Source: Pictodentalium vernedei
Taxonomy: Eukaryota > Mollusca > Scaphopoda > Dentaliida > Dentaliidae
Length of the DNA: 64,000 bases
Reading direction: 5' to 3'
NCBI GenBank assembly: GCA_031216915.1
Contig: CM062290.1
Span: forward strand, 167,481,453-167,545,452
A program made the position numbers and the translations under genes. Within the stretch, counting starts at the first letter, position 1. Each line of letters opens with the position of its first letter. Positions 46,060 through 58,310 of this stretch are shown here, one piece after another. The notes beneath the pieces were generated by a model. That model ran no database searches and was not told where the DNA came from. It saw only the letters and a program-made list of their open reading frames with translations.

Positions 46060-46560
46060 ACACTTAATTGGATATCTCTGAGTATAAATATCAAACATAG
46101 AACCATTTACCATACCTTCTGGACTGTACAAATTTAATCTGTGAACACCTGTTGACTGAATCTATTCAAGAGTCACCCGAACCCCCCCCCCCCCCTCCCC
46201 CCATCTTTATAGAACCATTTGGCCTTAGTAATGCTCAGAGCATTGTCAAACCAGATACAACAGATGCTCAGTTTGTCACTTCTATGCATGAAAATGATCA
46301 AATTTCTGTTAACTGAATACTCCTGTCAATTTTTCACTGGCAAAGTGGCAATTCAGTTAGCAGGGTTCTGCTGTACAATGACGTAGGTTAGAAAGGGAAT
46401 ATTTTTAGAGGGTAAAACATGTCATCTCACAGTGATGACCAAAATGGAACACAATTTATTTATTGGTGTTTTAGGTCACATATTATTGCGCAATGGCTAA
46501 TCATGACCACAACAGTTTTACGGGTGGAGGAAGCCAGAGTACCCGGAGAGAACCACCGAA
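46060..46560. repeat. Repeat R plus the 3' piece of a family A/B SINE
   Basis: Positions 46060-46380 (ACCATTTACCATACC, TTAACTGAATACTCCTGTCA, CACTGGCAAAGTGGCAATTC) resemble 60355-60700 and are flanked by a C-run at about 46183. Positions 46456-46560 are the tail part of a family A/B SINE in minus orientation (ATGGCTAATCATGACCACAA, GGAGGAAGCCAGAGTACCCG on +). Confidence 0.5.
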
Positions 46561-46564
46561 TGGA

Positions 46565-47020
46565 ACACAATAGGGGGAAGTGAACAAGAAGGTTGAGGAA
46601 GATTTTGGGTGGTGGAGATTCCTTTCCAACTGATTTAACATTTATTTTTGTAATTCTGAGACCAAATTGCGATGATATATTTTGAAAAGTTTGATTATCT
46701 CATAAATTTCCATCAGATGCAAAATATAACATAGGAATTGAAATAAATTACCTGTTAATTTATCAGAGCATGCATTAAGTGGGATCCAATATGATCTGTA
46801 GCATGCCGCTGTGATTTATTAACAGATGAACAGGGAAAAATATTCATCAGATTATGAAATACTCATCTCAAGCCATCATATGCATTGTAATTGGGCATTC
46901 TTGAAGATATGTGAAATATATTGAGTTGACAGTAATTTCTTAGACAACCAATACACAATAAACCATTACCTAATGTAATGGCCATATCCAGGCAATGCTG
47001 TAGACAAAAATCGCCATTAA
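46565..47020. other. No recognised feature
   Basis: AT-rich unique sequence to the left of the Tc1-like element. Confidence 0.3.
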
Positions 47021-47317
47021 ATTTATATACCGAGTCAAAAAAGAAAGTATAATAGAAACAAATGTGAAAAATAGCATAAAGGATGAAATTCTAACGTTAC
47101 ATGTTTGTGGACAAAGAAGTCGAGCAAAGAGTTTAATGACATGTTGTTGTTGTCCATACAACTGTATACAATTTTGCTACTGATTTCAAAATAGCACGTG
47201 CTACCCGAGAATGTCAAACTGAATAGGTGACCGACGATTTTCTTTGTGTTATGTTGTGCTAGAGAGCCTAGGTTATTGAGAAAACATGCTAGTTTTTGTC
47301 TTCCGAAATTTTAAAAA

Positions 47318-48965
47318 ATGCCAAGGTTAACCGAAAATCAGAGGTTGCATGCCATTGGTATGCATGAGGCTGGGATACCTCCAGATGAGCTCACTGCTGA
47401 GTCCAGAGTCACTGTAGCTACTATTTACCGTCATCTCATTGGAAGGTATAGAACCACTAGATCTACTGCCGACCGACCGCGTTCAGGTCAACCAAGAGTT
47501 ATGACCCCTGCACAAGACCGACACATCAGGACATCTCACTTGCACGATCGCTTCCTTCCAGCGACGAGGACAACAGCAATTACTCCTGGTAGAACTAACA
47601 ATAGAATCAGTGCATAAACTGTCTGCAACAGACTAGCTGAACATGGCATCTGCAGTAGTCATCCATACCATGGACCAATCCTTAGGTTCCGCTCCACAGT
47701 TTCGCACTATTGCACAGGGGTGAACTTCTAAACAAAAGGCGTATGTTGAAACTAAGGCCATGTAAAATAGAGAAATATTTTTAGTATCAGATATATGATT
47801 ACATTAGGCTTTTTGTTGGACAAGAGAATTTGAAGTTTTGGTCCCAAAGTTGGAGTCTGATACATAGGGGTAAATTACCAGATGAATTATGGGAAACGGT
47901 GGCTTCGAAAAATTGGCTATTTTTTTAAATGTAATTTTTACACGGGTTTGTTACCAGACAGGTAACTAAAAAATGAGACGGAAACATATAAATTTTTTTT
48001 TGCATTTTAGAAACAAGGGATGCTCTGCTCCAGGGGTGGGTAGGCGGGGTTGGTGGGAAAATTCTGCTTTTGAGGCTGCTAGGTGGCTTAAAATGACTGG
48101 TTTCGGTATTTTTTCAGGCAATTTTTCAGGTTGAAGTCTTGCCTTTGACAATAAATAATTCCACCCACAGTCAGATTGTTTATTTCTACTTAGTCAGATA
48201 GTGTTATATGTTTTTTGTGGATTTGGGAAATGTAATACATGTAATGGGTTTGATAACTAAGTTACAGGATACTTGCATTTGAAGAGAGTGTATGGCATGT
48301 CACATTTGGAAATGCCTGGAAAACTGTGGAGCGGAACCTTACCCAATGTCATCATACCGTCAGAATGGAATGGGCATGTCAGCGTGTTCGCTGGACTCAG
48401 CAGCATTGGGGCACAGTTCTTTTTAGTGATGAATCATGATTTTGTCTACGGCACGCTGATGGTAGGGCAAGAGTGTATCGCCGATGAGGAGAAAGGTTTT
48501 CTGATGCTTGCGTGCGGGAATGCGACCATTAGTGTAATGGTTTGGGCAGGAATTTCCTTGCACCATCGAATGCAGTTCATCTTCATCGATGGTAATCTGA
48601 ATGAACAGCAATATAGGGACAAAATTCTTAACGCTGTTGTTCTCCCATTGTTCAACGCCGATGTCAGATTGTAGTTTTTCCAGCAAGACAATGCCCAATG
48701 TCACATGGCGCGTATCTGGCGTGAATTTCTTGAGCAGAACATCGAACTTCTTCCCTGGCCCCCAGTTTCGCCAGCTTTGTCACTAATCGAGCATCTTTGG
48801 GATCAATTGGACCGTCGGGTATGACTTCATGATCTTCAGACGTTAGGCGATTTCTACAGCAGGAGGTGAATGTAATACCACAGGGTGACATCCAGAGACT
48901 TATCAGGTCCATGTGCCGTCGATGTCTTGCCATCCAAGAGGCAAACGGTGGACATACACGCTATT
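47318..48965 (+). pseudogene. Broken Tc1-like transposase gene
   Basis: The N-terminal frame (47318-47617, 99 residues) has the Tc1-type paired-like helix-turn-helix: AIGMHEAGIPPDE, VTVATIYRHLIGRYRTT, then the DRPRSGQPRVMTPAQDRHI hinge typical of Tc1/Tc3 proteins. After a stop, foreign sequence occupies about 47700-48345. The catalytic DDE part then resumes in different frames: LFSDES around 48420-48435, VMVWAGIS and DGNLNEQQYRDKIL near 48535-48620, and QQDNA then LPWPP near 48680-48765. It ends with MCRRCLA and GGHTRY-like residues close to 48965. Stops and frame changes make it a pseudogene. Confidence 0.85.
47700..48345. other. Insertion inside the transposase pseudogene
   Basis: Sequence unrelated to the transposase separates its HTH and catalytic parts. 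The boundary phrases are inverted copies: AGGTTCCGCTCCACAGTTT at 47683-47701 and its complement AAACTGTGGAGCGGAACCT at about 48321-48339. No internal coding domain was recognised. Confidence 0.5.
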
Positions 48966-49184
48966 GACTGCATGTGTGAACTTTTCATTTCACCCCATGT
49001 CTGAATTGTGACGTCCTGACGTGACGTTGGCAACAGTAAGAACATGAAATTATGCAAATTCATACAGCTAGACTCAAAATATGAATTTACAATAATTTGT
49101 TTGAGATTAAAGTCGATAATACTAAAAAAATTGCTCTTCAAAGTTCATTATACTTTCTTCTTTGACTCAGTATATTATTTTTTT

Positions 49185-49445
49185 CTCATTTTTTGTCTCC
49201 AAAACATAGGTGATGACTACTCAGTGGATCAGGCTTGTCATAAGTTCTATTTTGGGGGCATAAATGAAAAATGTTCCAATAAGAGTAAAATCCTCGGCCT
49301 GTCATTGGATGAGAGCTGGCACTGTTTCTTTTATGTTTACGCCTCCAGCAGCAAATCTTACCATCTGACGTCACCACATGAAATATTTGAAATGACGTCG
49401 CCCATTTGGTAATTGCTTCATCAACAGACTGATTAGCAAGCCGCT
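49185..49445. repeat. Diverged family N-like sequence
   Basis: TTTTTGTCTCCAAAACATAGG and TGATGACTACTCAGTGGATC resemble the left half of family N, but the palindromic right half is weak. Confidence 0.3.
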
Positions 49446-49589
49446 TCATTTTTCTGGATCTTTCACATGTGCAGCAGATGGTATTCTGGATAAAGTGTTG
49501 TTTAAATTACAAACCGATTTACGATCTGAACTAAGATGGAATGAGTTTATCTGGTTTATTGATTATTTATCCAGTGCCATCGTGGGTAC

Positions 49590-49682
49590 ACAAGGGGTTT
49601 ATTTACAAAACCTGTGATCGTTAAAAGTTGCCTTGTAGAAGGCAACTTTTAAACAATCACAAGTTTAGTAAATAAGCCTCTC
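49590..49682. repeat. Short hairpin, about 92 bp
   Basis: AGGGGTTTATTTACAAAACC and TGTGATCGTTAAAAGTTGCC are mirrored by GGCAACTTTTAAACAATCAC and AGTTTAGTAAATAAGCCTC. The loop is TTGTAGAA. Confidence 0.65.
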
Positions 49683-49958
49683 ATGTTTTACAATGTAGGT
49701 TTTGGGCTATGCTTAGTGTCTTATTGGAACATATATACGTTATTGTGATAAGTTGATGGTAACATGGTCTGTGGTTTGCGGCTTGGAACATATGTTCAAC
49801 CCAGATGCTTTGCATCTCAGTTGAACATTGAACATTAACATTTATAATTTTGAGTTATTCAAAAGTGCTATTCCTGTTTGGTAAAGTATTAACAGGTCAA
49901 TTTTCTAATAAATATATGATAAATAGACTAAAATACCATCAACAGAAACCTTCTTTTA

Positions 49959-50798
49959 ACTAGAGATGGGTGTTTTTCAAATTTCATGTCGCTTTCGGTT
50001 TTGGTTTTATTCAAAGAGTCAGGTTTTCGGTTTCGGTTTTCATTGTACAAACATAACAATACATTGCATTTGTTTATAAGAAGATGTATTTGGCACCAGT
50101 CAGTGTCACTGGTACTCCTTTCCAGGGCAACGCACATGTGTAATTACTAATAGCCTATACCGGTAGTCTGATTTCCTGAGCACAATGTATTTGCATAAAT
50201 TATTTCAAGAGTTTCAAGTTTGAGAAAAATGATTTTTGCCTCGAGTCTGTTGCAAAATTAGCCCCCCCCCCCCCCAATGTTTAGGGTAACCTGACACCCC
50301 CCAAAAATTATGCCGCCCACAAAAATTTTATCGAGTAAAAGTCGCTCATAAGGTCATTGTAACCCTAAATTTCCATCCAACTTCAACGGTGATTTTGATG
50401 CTGGCTTTGGAGTTCAAGCTTTCAAAATTACGTGTAGAAAAAAAAATATTTGTCATTATAAATGTGGAACAAGTGACAAGTTCCAGATCTGCAAAGGAAA
50501 TCGCATTTGATAAACAGATGAACGTTTAAAACACGATGCGTAAAAAGTAATTTTGTCACTTATTTTTGCAGTAAATGACACACTCAAATGCTATACCAAT
50601 TACTGCTGTCCTGAAAAAAGTTGTATCGTGACTCTGAAGTTTGAAAACAAGGTTAACTTGAGATTGTTTCTCTCTTTAATCTGAAAAGTGAAGACCTGAT
50701 TAGAGTTTTTAAACATTGAAGTTGAAAACCACGATTATGGGTTTTCTGCAACTGTTTCGGTTTTGGTTTTGAATTTTTGGTTAACTGCCGATCTCTAA
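49959..50798. mobile_element. hAT-like MITE
   Basis: The termini TAGAGATGGG and CCGATCTCTA are imperfect inverted repeats. GGTTTTGGTTTT-type motifs lie just inside both ends. The flanks CTTTTAAC and ATTTCAAC match in 6 of 8 positions, compatible with a decayed 8-bp target duplication. The interior has no transposase. Confidence 0.5.
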
Positions 50799-50919
50799 TT
50801 TCAACACTAACTAACTGAGTGAGTGAAATACAAAATTTTGAAGAATGTTACACTTTTTATCAGCAATGGTAGTGATTTGCAAATTATGCCTTTACATAAC
50901 ATCATGGCCAATCCAACAA

Positions 50920-51124
50920 GTGCTATTCATAAAAACTGCCATTCAAATTGTATTATTTTTCATTTTTTGCCACCAAAACCATGATGACCTCAATGTGGAC
51001 CAAGCTTACCGAGCTGGTTCCAGCTGAAGGGCAAAAGCTACATTTAGACGTACAAATGAAATTTTGAAGTTATTCAGTAATTTTTTCTCAAATGTCTTCT
51101 TCTGTGTTAGGTAAGAGGTTAAAA
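50920..51124. mobile_element. Family N palindromic MITE, diverged
   Basis: TTTTTCATTTTTTGCCACCA, AACCATGATGACCTC, CCGAGCTGGTTCCAGC and the end TTAGGTAAGAGGTTAAAAAG follow the family layout. A further fragment lies at about 51300-51370. Confidence 0.5.
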
Positions 51125-51488
51125 AGTCACTTTGGAAAAATTCTAAACTTTTTGACAAAAAATTGAAGCTCTGAATATTTTTAAAAATTATTATGAGTGA
51201 AAATCTGTGACTTCACGGAACTAGAGTTCTGAGTACCATTTGGAAATAACTAATCTGTATCAATATGAAAAACTTTTTTACAAACCCAAGATTTACCCTA
51301 ATTTGACAACTTTTACCTCCTAAATATAGCATGTAGCTTCAATGGAAAGAGCTTGAACTCAGACTCACTGCAGTGACAATGCAAAAAATGGAAATTACAA
51401 GTTTAAAATTTCTATATACTGTAGTTTTGTTGGCGTCTTATGGTAGATGTAGTATTGATTTGTTAAAGAGCTGAAGTTATTAACAAAA

Positions 51489-51726
51489 TGAAACTAGAGG
51501 CTCAAGTGAGCCTAAAACGCTCACCTGGCTCAAATTGTCAAAACAGATGAGTGTATCAGTAAGTGATCAGCAGCAATTTTTTTGATTTGCTATGACACAA
51601 CCAAAGGCAACTTTTTAGGTCATTCATTTCTGCTGGTCCTAGGAAAGCTTCCTAGCAAGCTCTATTCTGTGAAGTATTAAAAAACAACAACCGAACAAAA
51701 TTTTTGTTTTGTTTTAAACTACTGTG

Positions 51727-51757
<31 letters not shown>

Positions 51758-53650
51758 CCCCACACCAAAGAAAAAAAATTCAAAAAAAAAACAACAAGAA
51801 AAAACAAGTGAATCGATTTGAACAAACTTGAATTTGACACCCCTAGAGATGTTACATACCAAATATGAAGGGATTCTCACTGGTGGATCTGAAGAAGAAG
51901 AATTTTCAAGAAATTTTCTCACATTGCTCATATTGCAATAGAAAGCACAAATATTAACCCAGGGACCTGATCTGAACAACTTTCAATCTAACCATCCCAG
52001 AGGTGTTGTACACCAAATATCAAAAGAATCTGACTGCTGGATCTGAAGGAGATGATTTTAAACGATAATTCCCCATATTGCACTAAGTAAATATCTGGGC
52101 TCCCTTGGGGAATCCAAATTTTAAACCAGGATCTCCATTTGAACAAATTTGAACCTTACATCTCTAGAGATGTCACATACTAAATATGAAAGGATTCTCA
52201 CTAGTGGGTCTGAAAAAGAAGATTTTTTTGAATCTAACGCCCCTAAAGATGCAGCATACCAAATATCAAAAGAATCTGACTGGTGGATCTGAAGAAGAAG
52301 ATATTTAAAGAATATCCCCCCTATTCCACCAAGTTAATAATCAGGCTCCCATAGGAAGCCCAAATATTAACCCAGGGAGTCGATTTGAACAAATTCAAAT
52401 TTTACACTCTAGAGATGTCACATACCAAATATGAAAGGATTCTCACTAGTGGGTCTGAAAAAGATTTTTTAAGAAATTTTGTCATATTGCACCAAGTTAA
52501 AATTTGAGCTCCAATAAAGAGCCCAAATATTCATACAAGGATCCCATTTGAACAAACTTGAATCTAACCCCCCTAGAGATGCTGCATACCAAATATCAAA
52601 AGAATCTGACTGGTGGATCTGAAGAAGATTTTTAAAGATTATTCCCCATATTGCACCAAGTTAATATTCAGGCTACCTTAGAAAGCCCAAATATTAACCC
52701 AGGGACTCAATTTGAACAAACTTCAATCTGACCCCTGTAGAGATGTCGTATACCAAGTATCAAAAGAATCTGACTGTTTGATCTGAAGAAGAAGATTTTG
52801 AAAGCTTATTCCCCATAGCACCCTAAATTAATTATTTGAGCGCCTCTGTTGAGCCCAAATATAAACTGAGGGTGTCGATTTGAACACACTTGTATTTGAC
52901 CGTCCTATGGATGCTGTATACCAAATATCAAAAGATTCTGATCAGTGATTCTGACAAAATTTTTTTTTTCAATTTTTGCAAATATGCTGACTCAGCATTT
53001 TTTCAAACTCTCCTACAGAACACCCTGACACAACCGATGACCTTTTTCTTTAATCCATTCTACTGGTCAAAAGGATGCTTCATACCAAATAACAGTTCTC
53101 TGTTCCGTGTAGTTTGGAAAATATGGGCATTTGAATTTTTTCTATTTTTAGCCCTGGGGTACCCACGTGGCTACGAAAAAAAAACCTTTCAGGCATCAGT
53201 CAAGTACTTTGGACCCACTTATGCTACAAGCCAAATTTGGTTCAAATCAGCCCATCAGTTCTTGAAATAGAAATTTTGGGCAGAACTCAAAATGGGTATG
53301 TGCCCACAGACAACCAAAATACTGATCTACCTACTTCTCTTGAACAGACTTTAATCTTCAACACTAAAGAGTGTTACATACCATATATCAAGGCAATCTC
53401 TCTGGTGGTTCATGAGAAGAAGATTTTTAAAGATTTTTAGGCTTTGGCATCATTGACCAGAGCCCAAAGAAGGCAGCCACTTCATTTGAACAAAATAGAA
53501 AGAGTATACCCCAGGGATGGTTTGTGCAATACATGTTTGAATTTGGCTGAATGGCTGTGAAGAAGAAGCCAAGTTTGCAAAAGTTAACGGACGACGGGCG
53601 CCAAGTGATGGCAATACCTCACACTGACTTGCAGTCAGATGAGCTAAAAT
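51489..53650 (+). mobile_element. Family E hairpin-ended tandem-repeat element
   Basis: The head is AGAGGCTCAAGTGAGCCT (a palindrome), AAAACGCTCACCTGG. Nine to ten monomers carry GGATCTGAAGAAGAAGAT and CCCAAATATTAACCCAGGGA. The 3' end is CTCACACTGACTTGCAGTCA then GATGAGCTAAAA, preceded by TTAACGGACGACGGGCGCC. A broken C-run lies at about 51738-51761. A family F element begins 10 bp beyond its end. Confidence 0.68.
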
Positions 53651-53659
53651 GAAGTATTA

Positions 53660-55305
53660 ATGAAAGTGTCAATGACACTGTAGCTCAACTTGTCAAGACA
53701 AAGACATGTACATGTATAGTATGTGACACAGCAATGACAAACATCTAGGTAATGACCTAATAACAAAGGTACATATAAAGTATTGTAATGGTCTGTACAT
53801 AAATACTGACCGTTGCCTGTAACAAATGTATAGGTAAAGTATTGTAAAGGTGGGTGACAGTCAGATGCTAAACTAGAAAAGAAATCTTTGAGTCCCAGAG
53901 TGGGTATTTTGGGTACCCAAAAATATTTGTTCTCATAGCACAGTGATAACAAAGGCACCCCAAAACACACTCGTTCCTGTCCCAAGGTGAAAACAAAGGT
54001 ACCCAAGCAATTTTGTGAAGATCAGTTCATAAATACGAGCTGTATAGAACAAAAAACTGATTGGACCTAATTTCGGTACAAAATGGCCACTGGCAGCCAT
54101 CTTGAATTTTGGACCGTACCCAGAAACACTCATTCTCGTCCCAAGGTGATAACAAAGGTACCCAAGAAGTTTTGTGAAGATCGGTTCATAAATACAGCCT
54201 CTACCCTAAGCTGTATTGACATGTGTGCTTACATTGTGTAAGTAGCACTGAATAAATCAAAGTTCATCTAATTTGCATAATTTCTGCATGAAAAAAAACC
54301 CCCTTACAATATGTGATGTATTCCATGTTACTAAACATTCATACAAAAATTTATTCAAATCAGAACTTTCATACAGAAGTTCTGTACAAAAGACTGATTG
54401 CACCAATTTTGGTACAAAATGGCTGCTGGTGGCCATCTTGAATTTCGGACCACACCCAGAAACACTCGTTCTCGTCCCAAGGTGATAACAAAGGTACCCA
54501 AGACATTTCGTGAAGATCAGTTCATAAATACAAACTCTAGTCTGAGCCGTATTGACATGTGTACTTACTGTGTGTAAGTTGCACTGAAAAAAATCAAAGT
54601 TTATCTAATTTGCATAATTTCTGCACCAGAAAAAAACCTGTATTATATGTGATGTATCCCATGGTACTAAACATTCACACAAAAAATTATTCAAGTCAGC
54701 ACTTTCATATGGAAGTTCTGTGCAAAAATCTGATTGCACCTAATTTTGTACAAAATGGCTGCCATCGGCCATCTTGAATCTCGGACCGGACCCCAAAACA
54801 CTCGTTCTCGTCCCACGGTGATACCAAAGGTACCCAAGAAGTTTCGTAAAGATCGGTTCATAAATACGGCCTCTAGCCCGAGCCGTTTTGGCATTTGCAC
54901 TTACAGTGCTGAAAGTAACACCAAAAAACATCAAAATTAGTCTAATTTGCACAATTTACGCACGAAAAAAAAACTCATATTATATGTGATGTATCCCATG
55001 GTACTAAACACTCATACAAAAAATTATTCAAATCAGAGCTTTCATATGGAAGTTCTGTACAAAAAACAGATTTCTGCATCGTCGGTACAAAATGGTGGCT
55101 GGCAGCCATCTTGAATTTCGGACCGCACCCAAAAACACTCGTTCTCATCCCACGGTCATAACAAAGGTACCCATGAAGTTTCGTAAAGATCGGTTCATAA
55201 ATACGGCCTCTAGCCCGAGCCGTATCCAATTGTTGACGTACGGACAGACAGACGACGGGCCATGACAAAAGCTCAAATTTGGCTTTGCCAAAGTTGAGCT
55301 AAAAA
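53660..55305 (+). mobile_element. Family F hairpin-ended tandem-repeat element, complete
   Basis: The 5' end is TGAAAGTGTCAATGACACTG, TAGCTCAACTTG. The 3' end is GGCTTTGCCAAAGTTGAGCT then AAAAA, preceded by GTACGGACAGACAGACGACG. About five monomers are present. It is the same design as 7827 and 40559 with a different monomer count. Confidence 0.75.
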
Positions 55306-55334
55306 TGGTGGTAGACAATTGTTTCCCATGTAAC

Positions 55335-55525
55335 CCTTTACCCAACCCTTTACCCAACGAATCGGCCACATCCGCCCATGTAATATGCAAATTCAGCAGC
55401 TTAAAAAATACTATTTTTCAAAAAATTTCAACAAAACAATATCTTGAGACCCCTCTTTGGAATTTAAAAAAATGATATTTAAAATAATAAATTTTGATAT
55501 AGTCAGCGTTGGGTAAAGGGTTAAG
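55335..55525. mobile_element. Family N palindromic MITE, central part deleted
   Basis: AACCCTTTACCCAACCC (a duplicated end), AATCGGCCACATCCGCCC and the right end TTGGGTAAAGGGTTAAGC. It lies within 220 bp of the exon E stop codon, so it may overlap the exon E 3' UTR. Confidence 0.6.
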
Positions 55526-55741
55526 CTCAAACATGTCTAACAAATCTGTTTAGTAGTGCTTATTTTCCATGATTCTAATATAGAAGCAATCTGCACATGT
55601 TATTGCAAGCAAAGTACAAACTTAATTTCGAAATAACACCAGAATAATAAGTTCTCTAAAGAGTCCAAATTTGAGTAAGAATATTTAAAAGAACTTAAAT
55701 CCAAAACAGGGAAGGATAACTATATTTGGTACATAATAATT

Positions 55742-55951
55742 TCATAGTGCACTTCCAGCTGTGGTATATAAGTTTTTCTCATGATACTGTGTGATGTGAT
55801 CCATCAATTCCTCTGGAGACCAGAATGTTTTCCGACAGATAGTACATATTTTCTTATGAGCTATCAAATGATGACGAGAGAGTGATGAGCTGTGTCGATA
55901 CACTTTTCCACATACTCTGCATGACAATCTAACTGCTTCACATCCTCCACT
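55742..55951 (-). CDS. Exon E: alternative terminal zinc-finger exon, two fingers
   Basis: This terminal coding exon encodes 69 residues and ends in TGA. The acceptor CTGTTTCTTTCAG (CAG at 55952-55954) opens the frame in phase 0. The longer in-frame reading upstream of the acceptor (to 56092) is intron. The fingers are C11, C14, H27, H32 and C36, C39, H52, H57, both C-X2-C-X12-H-X4-H. They are separated by only three residues (KKI), an unusually short linker that constrains their relative orientation. A 12-residue tail follows. There is no start codon and no partner exon nearby. As with the others, it should be joined to shared exons to the right of the window. Confidence 0.85.
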   Translation of the reverse strand, partial: SGGCEAVRLSCRVCGKVYRHSSSLSRHHLIAHKKICTICRKTFWSPEELMDHITQYHEKNLYTTAGSAL

Positions 55952-56099
55952 CTGAAAGAAACAGTTAGATGTCATGAGTATGAGGAATTCAAATATTAAA
56001 AAACTTCCATCCATACCGTGTAATGCTTTTGTAAAAGTTTCAGTCAGAATAAAAATTTGATAGGACATACAATAATACAAAAATAAGGGCATTGCAGAA

Positions 56100-57325
56100 G
56101 TGAGCTATTTGGTATGTGGGGGGTGGGATGGAAACCTGATTTTTACCAACTGTGATGGCTCAACTCCGACTGATAAAATATTCCAACTACATCATCAAGG
56201 CATGCCTTGAAGTTGGAGATGTAGTTGGAATATAGTTGGAATATTAGCCAATCAGGTTTATCATTTAAAAAACCCAAGAATTCTTTAAATTTATACATGG
56301 ATAAATAAAATATAGACTAGGCATGACCTCCTATTCACTTAACAGGCACTTTACTCCCCTCCACTTTACTAGTCATGCTGGGCCCCACAATAGCCCAAAT
56401 CAGGAAATACAGACCTCCACATGTATGGCCAACTGTGTGTGTGATGCAAGTATCAAATTTTGTCTCATCTCGTCAGAAGTACATAATATAGCAAGAGCAA
56501 ATCAATATCTTCCGACTCTAATCCTGACAACAAATGTCCCAATGATAAAATTATCTGGGGGTGTCACACCCCCAACCCCAAAACCCCTTAAATCAACCTT
56601 AGTAACACACTGCTGGGTAAAAGCTGCACACTATGACAATTTTTGAAAGAAAGCACAAAAATCACTTGCAACCTGAAGTTTATGAACTGGATGATGGAAT
56701 GCATGTGTCCTTGGTTTGGAAGAAATTCTTCACTTTTTTGGGGGGGGGGGGGGGGGAGTGTAAAGAAGAAATGGGTGTTACATCAAACCCATATTTTTGT
56801 AGGAATGCACTCTTCCTGAACCTGCGAAATACACTAAACAAATTATCCTGGCTGTTGAGTGTTGTTAAACTACATTTAAATGAATCTGACTAACCTTGTA
56901 CCAATTATGTTGGACATCATTAATGTTTGAAATGAAAAACCAAAATATCATTTCCACCTGAGGAATTTCTCTTGCAAACTTTTCTGAAACTTTGCACTCT
57001 TTTTTTTTTTTAAATTGGGTTTCAGGCAATTTTGAGAATTTGTGGCTACATCATGATAGAATCAATAATACAGAGTCAAAATGAGCTAATCCTTTATATA
57101 GAGTCACACAACATAGCCCAATGGCTAACCCTAACCATGAGGTTTTATTGCTGAATGTCAAACAATTTCCATTCTTTTATAGTAAAGTTTTCCTTATTTT
57201 TGTGTCTACAGATGGTTGACAAATAGGTGCCAGATTGATCACTATATACAAGTAATTCTTATCAGTTGTAGAATAAACATTTGTCTTTGCACTGATGCTT
57301 ATTTCTTTATCAAGATAAAAACCAA
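56100..57325. other. Intronic stretch with one short hairpin
   Basis: Positions 56187-56235 form a hairpin (ATATTCCAACTACATC mirrored by GATGTAGTTGGAATAT, with palindromic AAGGCATGCCTT inside). A G-run lies at 56740-56756. Two + strand frames (56323-56646, 56633-56893) show no domain. Confidence 0.4.
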
Positions 57326-57328
57326 AAA

Positions 57329-58310
57329 TGCCGCTCAGGATCACCGATCCAATGTCGAGTTGTGACAACAGTTCCTCGCACCAAGGCCAACACACCTATG
57401 AAGTTTCATGACTCTAGGTTGAACCACTATCAAGTTCTCATCCAGAAACCAATTGTTGCGATATACTATGTTCAAGGTCACTGTGACCTTGACCTTTGAC
57501 CTGGTGAGTCCAACATCAATAGGGTTCTTCCTCGCACCAAGGCCAACACGCCTGTAAAGTTTCACGACTCTAGGTTGAACCACTATCAAGTTATCATCCG
57601 GAAACCAATTGTTGCGATATACTATGTTCAAGGTCACTGTGACCTTGACCTTTGACCTGGTGAGTCCAAGATCAATAGGGTTCTTCCTCGCACCAAGGCC
57701 AACACACCTATGAAGTTTCATGACTCTAGGTTGAACCACTATCAAGTTATCATCCGGAAACCAATTGTTGCGATATACTATGTTAAAGGTCACTGTGACC
57801 TTGACCTTTGATCTGGTGAGTCCAAGATCAATAGAGTTCTTCCTCGCACCAAGGCCAACCCACCTATGAAGTTTCATGAATGTAGGTTGAACTACTATCA
57901 AGTTATCATCCGGAAAGGAATTGTTGCGATTTACTATGTTCAAGGTCACGTTGACCTTGACCTTTGACGTAGTGAGTCCAAAATCAATAGGGTTCTTCCC
58001 CTCACCAAGGCCAATCTACCTATGAAGTTTCATGAATGTGAGTTGAACCATTATCAAGTTATCATCTGGAAACCAATTGTTTAAGATTTACTACGTTCAA
58101 GGTCACTGTGACCTTGACCTTCGACGTAGCATGTCCAAAATCAATAGGGTTCTTCCTCCCACCAAGACCAACCTACGTATGAAGTTTAATGAATGTGAGT
58201 TGAACCACTATCAAGTTATCATCCGGAAACCAATTGTTTACGCCCGCCCGCCCGCCCGCCATTCACCAAACTATAAGTCGAGTTTGACTTCGTCACAACT
58301 CGACTAAAAA
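57329..58310 (+). mobile_element. Family I element, first of a head-to-tail pair
   Basis: The 5' end is TGCCGCTCAGGATCACCG, TGTCGAGTTGTGAC, and the 3' end is GTCACAACTCGACTAAAA. It has five 156-bp monomers with perfect AGGTCACTGTGACCT at 57475, 57631, 57787 and 58100, and a disrupted one near 57943. Because 156 is a multiple of 3, the minus strand stays open over four monomers (57341-57949). That frame is a repeat artefact with no recognised domain. Confidence 0.78.

Larger units (their letters stand above)
47026..49174 (+). mobile_element. Tc1/mariner-like transposon with about 28-bp TIRs
   Basis: Left TIR TATACCGAGTCAAAAAAGAA (from 47026) and right TIR complement TATACTGAGTCAAAGAAGAA (to 49174) begin with TA, as expected of Tc1-like elements. 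They enclose a broken transposase gene (47318-48965). The element has an insertion of roughly 0.6 kb and several disruptions, so it is not autonomous. Confidence 0.85.

Noticed and set aside
49928..50137. 69-codon frame ending in SDMKFEKHPSLV
   Set aside because: It lies across the end of the hAT-like MITE and follows its GGTTTTGGTTTT repeats. No transposase domain is present.
55952..56092. N-terminal extension of exon E in the same open frame
   Set aside because: The extension is hydrophobic, AT-rich intron sequence upstream of a good CAG acceptor. The other exons show the same pattern of frames leaking through the acceptor.
57341..57949. 202-codon open frame on the minus strand with a repeated 52-residue unit
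   Set aside because: It is the translation of family I 156-bp monomers. The length is a multiple of three, so the frame stays open. Other copies of the same repeat are interrupted, and no domain is visible.
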